The position numbers were made by a program, and so were the translations under genes. A DNA stretch of 9,834 nt, taken from assembly GCA_903934275.1 (NCBI GenBank), contig CAIZNF010000024.1, forward strand, positions 1 to 9,834. Reading direction: 5' to 3'. Below are positions 1-4,671 of this stretch, in pieces (positions within the stretch are counted from its first letter, which is position 1; each line of letters starts with the position of its first letter). Below the pieces are notes generated by a model, which was not told the DNA's origin, ran no database searches, and saw nothing but the letters and a program-made list of their open reading frames with translations. This DNA comes from an uncultured Nitrosomonadales bacterium. GTDB lineage: Bacteria; Pseudomonadota; Gammaproteobacteria; Burkholderiales; Gallionellaceae.

Positions 1-23
1 GCGAAAAGGGCTCAAAGCACACC

Positions 24-161
24 ATGACTACCTGGTACTGGTTATTGCTAAAACCGGCAGCTGGGTCTAAGCCCATCTTTACAGCGCTTATAGTTATGGG
101 CCTGTTTGCAGCTGGCCTGCTCTGGTGGGCACGCACCGCTACCAGAAAACCAACTGCCTGA
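24..161 (+). CDS. Small single-span membrane protein, unknown function
   Basis: A 45-residue ORF starts with ATG at 24 and ends with TGA at 159-161. The product opens with a short aromatic/hydrophobic stretch (MTTWYWLLLK). One convincing membrane segment lies at about residues 18-36, ending in a Trp-Trp pair, followed by a basic tail (RTATRKPTA), which suggests a cytoplasmic C-terminus. A purine-rich AAGGG at 6-10 lies 13 bases before the ATG, longer than ideal. The next small membrane ORF begins 21 bases downstream, so the two may be co-transcribed, and the upstream part of the unit lies outside the window. I do not recognise the family. It could be a fragment of a phage or plasmid module, or a chance ORF. 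Confidence 0.35.
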   Translation: MTTWYWLLLKPAAGSKPIFTALIVMGLFAAGLLWWARTATRKPTA

Positions 162-182
162 TAGTTATATAGGGCTAATACC

Positions 183-395
183 GTGGAAGAAGTTGAGTAC
201 GGCAGGAGGGGCGTAAAGACCAAGCTATTCGGTTTCATTATCATGGTATTGGGCTTGTTGGATAGCTTGCTGTCATTGCGTGGCGGAATGCCTAGTTATG
301 AGTATCTTCTCCTCATTTTATTTGGAGCGTGCGTCTTTGCTATCGGAGCGGTTCGCGGTGGACAGCGATCACCAACTAAGGCAGCAGAAGGATAG
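183..395 (+). CDS. Small two-span membrane protein, unknown function
   Basis: A 70-residue ORF starts with GTG at 183, with AGGG at 171-174 (8 bases away) as a plausible ribosome site, and ends with TAG at 393-395. Residues 1-14 are charged. Two hydrophobic segments at about 15-32 and 41-58 are joined by a short loop containing RGG. The tail is polar and basic (RGGQRSPTKAAEG), so a two-span hairpin with both ends in the cytoplasm is expected. It follows another tiny membrane ORF by 21 bases. An internal ATG at 243 would remove most of the first span and is less likely. I do not recognise the family. Holin-like or toxin-like roles are possible for proteins of this shape, but no motif supports one. 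Confidence 0.45.
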   Translation: MEEVEYGRRGVKTKLFGFIIMVLGLLDSLLSLRGGMPSYEYLLLILFGACVFAIGAVRGGQRSPTKAAEG

Positions 396-625
396 GTCGT
401 TGAATAATCCTTGCATCTCACCTCGGTCATCAATAACAGGCATTTGGCAATTCCAGCAGATGGTGTTTCATAAATGGCTTTTATGACATGTTGATTTACT
501 GAAGCAAATAAGCAATTGTCAAAATTCGTCTTGTGCCAAATAAGCTGTCAACGACAAAGCCTGGAGCTGCGTTATTAGCGTACTGCTTTGCTGTTTAACC
601 AAGTGGCTATGCAAAACAGGTGGAG

Positions 626-654
626 TTGTTTAGAATCGTCGGCGAAGGTAATAC
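626..654 (+). promoter_or_regulatory. Sigma70-type promoter of the cytochrome c gene
   Basis: A TTGTTT -35 box (626-631) and a TAATAC -10 box (649-654) are separated by exactly 17 bases. Transcription would begin near 661, giving a leader of about 40 AT-rich bases before the ATG at 700. The -10 is a close match to consensus and the -35 is moderate. No other equally good pair was seen between 396 and 699. Confidence 0.6.
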
Positions 655-658
655 CTTC
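644..658. promoter_or_regulatory. Candidate operator: perfect dyad over the cytochrome -10 box
   Basis: GAAGGTA (644-650), a single central A (651), then TACCTTC (652-658) form a perfect 7-base inverted repeat. It straddles the -10 hexamer at 649-654. A dimeric regulator bound here would block RNA polymerase, so repression is the simplest inference. The arms are short and a chance dyad cannot be excluded. I do not match it to a named regulator. Confidence 0.35.
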
Positions 659-699
659 ACATTATTTATAGTACTTTTTAATCATAAAACGGAGAGAAC

Positions 700-1020
700 A
701 TGAAATCTATTATCGTAAGCATGGTCGCAGCAGCAGGTTTGATGGTTGCAGGCAGCGCGTTGGCAGCTGACATGCCGGATGTCGCAAAAAAGAACAACTG
801 CACTGCTTGTCATGCGATTGGCAAAAAAGTAGTTGGTCCGGATTGGATGGAAGTTGCCAAGAAATACAAGGGCGACGCGGGCGCGAAGGCTAAGCTGGTT
901 CCTAAAATGATCAAGGGCGGCGGCGGTGTGTGGGGTGCGATGCCAATGCCGGCCAGCCCGAAGCTCAGCGAAGCTGACAGTGCTGCGATTGTGGACTTTA
1001 TCTTGGGCTTGGCCAAGTAA
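700..1020 (+). CDS. Periplasmic monohaem cytochrome c (c-551/c-552 type)
   Basis: This 106-residue protein has a Sec signal peptide at residues 1-22 or 23 (basic MK start, hydrophobic core, cleavage after SALA), leaving a mature domain of about 84 residues, typical for class I c-551-type cytochromes. The haem motif CTACH is at residues 34-38. A C-terminal VWGAMPMP stretch (77-84) supplies the Met axial ligand, M81 or M83; by analogy with the usual W-G-x-x-P-M-P pattern, M83 is more likely. It should shuttle electrons in the periplasm between a membrane reductase and a terminal enzyme, with haem attached by the cytochrome c maturation system. The start is supported by GGAGAG at 691-696. The gene has its own promoter and terminator, so it is monocistronic. 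Its redox partner cannot be told from this window. Confidence 0.9.
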   Translation: MKSIIVSMVAAAGLMVAGSALAADMPDVAKKNNCTACHAIGKKVVGPDWMEVAKKYKGDAGAKAKLVPKMIKGGGGVWGAMPMPASPKLSEADSAAIVDFILGLAK

Positions 1021-1049
1021 ATTTGCGCCGAGTAATCGGAGCAATCCTC

Positions 1050-1077
1050 AAAAAAGCCGACGTGAGTCGGCTTTTTT
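1050..1077 (+). terminator. Intrinsic terminator after the cytochrome gene
   Basis: The stem GCCGAC (1056-1061) pairs with GTCGGC (1066-1071) around a GTGA tetraloop. It is preceded by six A and followed by six T (1072-1077). This is a textbook rho-independent terminator 30-57 bases after the cytochrome stop. The A/T flanks make it potentially bidirectional, but no gene converges here. It separates the cytochrome from the liv operon. Confidence 0.9.
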
Positions 1078-1090
1078 GTTGCTCATTGAA

Positions 1091-1120
1091 TTGACAGGCA
1101 ACATGCCTGCTCCGCATAAT
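1091..1120 (+). promoter_or_regulatory. Sigma70-type promoter of the liv operon
   Basis: A perfect consensus TTGACA -35 (1091-1096) is followed, after 18 bases, by CATAAT (1115-1120), a five-of-six match to the -10 consensus. It lies just downstream of the cytochrome terminator and 28 bases before the livK ATG. The operon therefore probably has its own strong start, with a leader of only about 20 bases. Confidence 0.65.
1095..1109. promoter_or_regulatory. Candidate operator: dyad in the liv promoter spacer
   Basis: CAGGCA (1095-1100), a 3-base centre ACA, then TGCCTG (1104-1109) form a perfect inverted repeat. It overlaps the last two bases of the -35 box and fills much of the spacer. A repressor dimer here would hinder polymerase; a MerR-like activator that twists a long spacer is a less likely alternative. 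No neighbouring regulator gene is visible, and the sequence does not match an operator I can name. Confidence 0.35.
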
Positions 1121-1147
1121 CCATAAAAATTTTTCAAGGGGTTAACC

Positions 1148-2326
1148 ATGCCATTTCATTCTGCTCGTCCGCTATTGCTTGCCGTGTTGGTGTTGACACT
1201 GGGGGCCTGCGGTAAATCCGCTTCGGATAAGGCTGCCGCTTCCGGCGATTTGGTGGTGCGCATCGGGGCCGCCGCGCCGCTGACCGGCAACCAGGCGCAT
1301 ATCGGCAAAGACAACGAGAGCGGTACGCGTATGGCTATAGATGATGCCAATGTCAAAGGTGTCGTCATCGGCGGACGCAAAATACATTTCGAACTGATCA
1401 GCGAGGACGATCAGGCCGACCCCAAGACCGCTACCATCGTCGCGCAAAAACTGCTAGACAACAAGGTGAGCGGCATCATCGGCCATCTCAATTCCGGCAC
1501 GACTATCCCCGCCTCGAAAATTTACAGCGACAACGGCATCCCTCAGATTTCACCTTCCGCTACCGCAGTCAATTACACCGCACAGGGTTTCAAAACAGCG
1601 TTCCGCGTGATGGCGAATGATGCGCAGCAAGGCCGCGTGCTGGGCGAATATGCCGCGAAGAATCTTGGCGCGAAAAAGATCGCGGTCATCGATGATCGCA
1701 CTGCCTATGGGCAGGGTTTGGCGGACGAGTTCATCAAGGCGGCGCAGGCCAACGGCGCACAGATCGTCGCGCATGAATATACCAGCGACAAGTCGGTGGA
1801 CTTTACCGCCGTGCTGACCGCCGTAAAAGGCAAGCAGCCGGATTTATTGTTCTACGGCGGCATGGATCCGCAGGCCGGGCCGATGGCGAAGCAAATCAAG
1901 GCGCTTGCGCTGAACCTGAAATTCATGATGGGCGACGGCGGCTATACACCTGCCTTTATCAGGCTGGCTGGCGATGCCGCAGAAGGGGCTTATGCTTCGC
2001 TGCCGGGCGTACCGCTTGCCAAAATGCCGGGCGGAAAAGAATTTGAAACGCGTTTTGTCGCCAAGTATCAGCCCATCCAGTTGTATGCGCCGTACTGCTA
2101 TGACGCGGTGAATGTGATGATCGCGGCGATGCAAAAAGCCGGTTCGGTGGAACCCGCAAAATACTTGCCCGAACTAGCAAAAATCAGCCACGATGGCATC
2201 ACGGCTAAAATCCAGTTTGACGAAAAAGGCGATTTAAAGGGCGGTGCCATCACCCTGTATCAAGTGCAGCAAGGCAAGTGGCAACCGCTGGAAACGCTGG
2301 GTGCAATTGCTCCGGCGGCGCACTGA
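1148..2326 (+). CDS. livK: Branched-chain amino acid ABC transporter substrate-binding lipoprotein (LivK type)
   Basis: This 392-residue type I periplasmic-binding protein should deliver leucine, isoleucine, valine or a related ligand to LivHM. The N-terminus is a lipoprotein signal: a hydrophobic segment, then lipobox L-G-A-C with the lipidated Cys at residue 21 and Gly at +2, followed by a Ser/Ala-rich tether. Family landmarks are IGAAAPLTG (39-47), IIGHLNSGTTIPAS (110-123) and ISPSAT (134-139), which line the ligand pocket in LivJ/LivK, plus FDEKGDLKGG near the C-terminus, closely like E. coli LivJ/K. The start is supported by AAGGGG at 1136-1141, six bases before the ATG. The gene is first in the liv operon and is followed by a palindromic repeat. 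Ligand specificity cannot be fixed by eye; amides or urea are alternatives for this superfamily. Confidence 0.9.
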   Translation: MPFHSARPLLLAVLVLTLGACGKSASDKAAASGDLVVRIGAAAPLTGNQAHIGKDNESGTRMAIDDANVKGVVIGGRKIHFELISEDDQADPKTATIVAQKLLDNKVSGIIGHLNSGTTIPASKIYSDNGIPQISPSATAVNYTAQGFKTAFRVMANDAQQGRVLGEYAAKNLGAKKIAVIDDRTAYGQGLADEFIKAAQANGAQIVAHEYTSDKSVDFTAVLTAVKGKQPDLLFYGGMDPQAGPMAKQIKALALNLKFMMGDGGYTPAFIRLAGDAAEGAYASLPGVPLAKMPGGKEFETRFVAKYQPIQLYAPYCYDAVNVMIAAMQKAGSVEPAKYLPELAKISHDGITAKIQFDEKGDLKGGAITLYQVQQGKWQPLETLGAIAPAAH

Positions 2327-2333
2327 TGTAGTG

Positions 2334-2451
2334 CGTAGGTTGGGCAAAGCCTGTCCTGAGCCTGCCGAAGGGCGTAGCGTGCCCAACAAAACATCAACTA
2401 CCAATTACGTCGCCATGTTGGGCACAGCCTCCGGCTTTTGCCCAACCTACG
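2334..2451. repeat. Nested palindromic intergenic repeat between livK and livH
   Basis: The outer arms CGTAGGTTGGGCAAAGCC (2334-2351) and GGCTTTTGCCCAACCTACG (2433-2451) are complementary except for one extra T. Inside them a second perfect 10-base pair is present: GTGCCCAACA (2379-2388) with TGTTGGGCAC (2416-2425). GTTGGGC/GCCCAAC therefore alternate four times, so the transcript can fold either as one long hairpin or as two hairpins in tandem, as in REP/BIME elements. A copy of a second widespread dispersed motif, of the form CCTGAGCCTGxCGAAGG, sits inside at about 2355-2371. The position after the binding-protein gene recalls the malE-malF REP elements, which protect the upstream message. 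Confidence 0.8.
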
Positions 2452-2505
2452 AGAAGACCGCTTCCAATTTTTGGTTCCGGTTTGTTCGGCTTAGGTTTAC
2501 CAACC

Positions 2506-3429
2506 ATGGAAATTCTCCTTCAGCAAATCATCAACGGCCTTGTGCAAGGCAGCGTTTACGCGCTGGTCGCGCTCGGTTACACCATGGTGTATGGCATCCT
2601 CGGCCTGATCAACTTCGCGCATGGCGAAGTGGTGATGGTCGGCGCGATGCTGGCGCTCTCCGCGTTGACCGCGTTGCTGGGCTGGGGCGTGCCGCCATTG
2701 CTGGCCTTGCCGATCAGCCTGATATTGGCGATGCTGGGCTGCATGGTACTGGGCTACGGCATCGAGCGTGTCGCCTACCGCCCGTTGCGCCATGCGCCGC
2801 GCTTGGCGCCGCTGATTACCGCGATTGGCGTATCCATCGTGTTGCAGAATCTTGCTATGATGATCTGGGGGCGACAATATCACGCCTTTCCGCAACTGAT
2901 CGACAATCAGCCTCACCTGATCGGCGGCGCGATCATCAACGATATCCAGATCATTATTTTCGTTGTGGCGCTGGCGATCATGGCGGGGTTGATGTTGCTT
3001 GTGCACAGGACAAAACTGGGGCGCGCGATGCGCGCCGTGGCCGAGAACCAGCACGCCGCGCAACTGATGGGCGTGGACATCAACCGGGTGATTTCCATCA
3101 CCTTCATGCTCGGCTCGGCACTGGCCGCCGTGGCGGGGTTGATGGTCAGCGCCAACTACGGCTTGGCCCACTACTACATGGGCTTTCTGCTCGGCTTGAA
3201 AGCCTTTGCCGCCGCAGTGCTTGGCGGCATCGGCAACCTGCGCGGGGCGATGCTGGGCGGATTGCTGCTCGGCCTGATCGAAAGCCTGGGAGCGGGCTAC
3301 ATCGGCGACATGACGGGTGGATTTTTGGGCAGCCATTATCAGGATGTGTTCGCTTTTTTCGTACTGATCGCCGTGCTGGTGTTCCGCCCATCGGGATTGT
3401 TGGGAGAGCGCATTGCCGAACGCGCTTAA
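2506..3429 (+). CDS. livH: Branched-chain amino acid ABC transporter permease LivH
   Basis: The product is 307 residues, matching the usual LivH length of about 300-310. It forms half of the inner-membrane channel with LivM. The N-terminus MEILLQQIINGLVQGSVYAL, the GYTMVYGILGLINFAHGE motif (about 25-42) and the EAA-like loop region VDINRVISITFMLGSALA are diagnostic. The chain is strongly hydrophobic, with about eight membrane segments and Gly-rich packing (AVLGGIGNLRGAMLGG). I chose the ATG at 2506 because the family starts there; an in-frame TTG at 2482 would add eight residues. The ribosome site is weak (TAGG at about 2492-2495), so translation may lean on the preceding message structure. 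It lies 179 bases after livK, with the repeat element occupying most of that gap. Confidence 0.93.
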   Translation: MEILLQQIINGLVQGSVYALVALGYTMVYGILGLINFAHGEVVMVGAMLALSALTALLGWGVPPLLALPISLILAMLGCMVLGYGIERVAYRPLRHAPRLAPLITAIGVSIVLQNLAMMIWGRQYHAFPQLIDNQPHLIGGAIINDIQIIIFVVALAIMAGLMLLVHRTKLGRAMRAVAENQHAAQLMGVDINRVISITFMLGSALAAVAGLMVSANYGLAHYYMGFLLGLKAFAAAVLGGIGNLRGAMLGGLLLGLIESLGAGYIGDMTGGFLGSHYQDVFAFFVLIAVLVFRPSGLLGERIAERA

Positions 3430-3430
3430 A

Positions 3431-3566
3431 AACCTTCGCATAAGCTACTGCGCGCCCGAATCACGGCATCGCGTGTGCGCTCGCTCCTTGCCCCATACGG
3501 TATGTCTCGTCGTTCGCCCTGCGGCTCTTTGCGCTTCGGGCTGCTCGCAACGCTTCTGCGAGGGTT
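3431..3566. repeat. Palindromic intergenic repeat between livH and livM
   Basis: AACCTTCGCA (3431-3440), directly after the livH stop, pairs 9 of 10 with TGCGAGGGTT (3557-3566), just before livM. Further in, GCCCGAA (3454-3460) pairs with TTCGGGC (3535-3541). The interior holds a perfect 11-base palindrome CATACGGTATG (3494-3504). The structure suggests a mobile-type intergenic palindrome rather than coding sequence, although both strands happen to stay open. The right arm contains GAGGG (3560-3564), the livM ribosome site, so the folded form would mask it. Confidence 0.65.
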
Positions 3567-3573
3567 ATACGCG

Positions 3574-4671
3574 ATGAAATTATTTGATAAACGCAACTCG
3601 CGCCCGATGTTCTGGCTGCTGCTAGGCGCATTGCTGCTATTGCCGTTCGTCACCGACGCGTTGCTCGGGCGCGGCTGGGTGCGCATCGCGGATTTTGCGA
3701 TGCTCTACATCATGTTGGCGCTCGGCCTGAACATCGTGGTCGGCCTGGCGGGCCTGCTGGATCTGGGCTACATCGCGTTCTTCGCGGTAGGCGCATATTG
3801 CTACGCGCTGACCGGTTCGCCGCATCTGGCGCTGGCGTTCCCGGCGTTGTTTCCCGGCGGCGTGCATCTGCCGTTCTGGGTCGTGCTGCCGCTGGCGGCT
3901 TTGGTGGCGGGCGGTTTCGGCGTATTGCTCGGCGCGCCGACGCTGCGCTTGCGCGGCGATTATCTGGCCATCGTCACGCTCGGCTTCGGCGAAATCATCC
4001 GCATCTTTCTGAACAACCTGAACGCCCCGCTCAATCTGACCAACGGCCCGCAGGGCATCAGCCGCATCGATCCGATCAGCGTGGCGGGTGTATCGTTGAA
4101 TGCCACGCAGGAAATTTTCGGCATCACGCTGCCCTCGGTACACTTGTATTTCTACTTGTTTTTGGCCGTTACCGCAGCGGTGGTATTCATTTCGCAACGG
4201 CTGGAAAAATCGCGTATCGGTCGCGCATGGATGGCGATCCGCGAGGATGAGGTCGCCGCGTCTGCGATGGGCATCAATACGCGCAACCTCAAGTTGCTGG
4301 CATTCGCAATGGGCGCGATGTTCGGCGGCGTATCCGGCACGCTGTTTGCCGGATTCCAGGGCTTCGTCAGCCCGGAAAGTTTCAGCCTGATGGAATCCAT
4401 TATGGTGCTGTGCATGGTGGTGCTGGGCGGCATGGGCAATATCGCCGGGGTGATACTCGGCGGCGTGCTGCTGGCGTTGCTGCCGGAAGTGTTGCGCCAC
4501 GGCGTCGTGCCGCTGCAACAGGCGCTGTTCGGTAAAACAATCATTGACCCGGAAAGCTTGCGCATGCTGCTGTTCGGCGGCGCGCTGATCGCAATGATGC
4601 TGTATCGCCCGGCCGGGCTGTGGCCGTCGCGCGTGCGCCGCCGCGAGCTGGATACGGATGAGACGGCATGA
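3574..4671 (+). CDS. livM: Branched-chain amino acid ABC transporter permease LivM
   Basis: This 365-residue inner-membrane permease is the LivH partner. It is shorter than the roughly 425-residue E. coli LivM but normal for many LivM proteins. Family motifs include LGLNIVVGLAGLLDLGYIAF (residues about 49-68), the cytoplasmic coupling loop GRAWMAIREDEVAASAMGIN (about 217-236), LLAFAMGAMFGGVSG, and VVLGGMGNIAGVILGG near the C-terminus. I chose the ATG at 3574 (MKLFDKRNS) because GAGGG at 3560-3564 lies nine bases upstream. Longer in-frame forms beginning at 3475 would only translate the repeat element. The stop overlaps the start of the next gene by four bases (ATGA, 4668-4671), indicating translational coupling to the ATPase. 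Confidence 0.93.
   Translation: MKLFDKRNSRPMFWLLLGALLLLPFVTDALLGRGWVRIADFAMLYIMLALGLNIVVGLAGLLDLGYIAFFAVGAYCYALTGSPHLALAFPALFPGGVHLPFWVVLPLAALVAGGFGVLLGAPTLRLRGDYLAIVTLGFGEIIRIFLNNLNAPLNLTNGPQGISRIDPISVAGVSLNATQEIFGITLPSVHLYFYLFLAVTAAVVFISQRLEKSRIGRAWMAIREDEVAASAMGINTRNLKLLAFAMGAMFGGVSGTLFAGFQGFVSPESFSLMESIMVLCMVVLGGMGNIAGVILGGVLLALLPEVLRHGVVPLQQALFGKTIIDPESLRMLLFGGALIAMMLYRPAGLWPSRVRRRELDTDETA

Larger units (their letters stand above)
396..699. other. Gene-poor stretch upstream of the cytochrome gene
   Basis: I see no convincing coding region or RNA gene in these 304 bases. The stretch is more AT-rich than the genes that follow. It contains a weak AT-rich hairpin at 469-485 (arms CATAAA and TTTATG, loop TGGCT) that lacks the following T-run of an intrinsic terminator. 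Its only clear functional content is at the right end: the promoter at 626-654, its dyad at 644-658, an AT-rich leader, and the cytochrome ribosome site GGAGAG at 691-696. Confidence 0.5.

Noticed and set aside
469..485. A terminator-like hairpin CATAAA/TTTATG
   Set aside because: The stem is only six AT-rich base pairs and has no following T-run, so it is not stable enough to be called.
2244..3443. A 399-codon plus-strand frame from the end of livK through livH
   Set aside because: It is the +1 shadow of livK and livH and crosses the intergenic repeat; the true permease frame has all LivH motifs.
3475..3573. An extended LivM N-terminus starting at 3475
   Set aside because: The added 33 residues would be a translation of the intergenic palindrome. 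The ATG at 3574 has a good ribosome site and matches where the hydrophobic LivM domain begins.
2497..4518. Long minus-strand ORFs over livH (2497-3441) and livM (3637-4518)
   Set aside because: Both translate to His/Gln/Arg-rich sequence typical of antisense frames of membrane-protein genes, and neither has a ribosome site or recognised motif.
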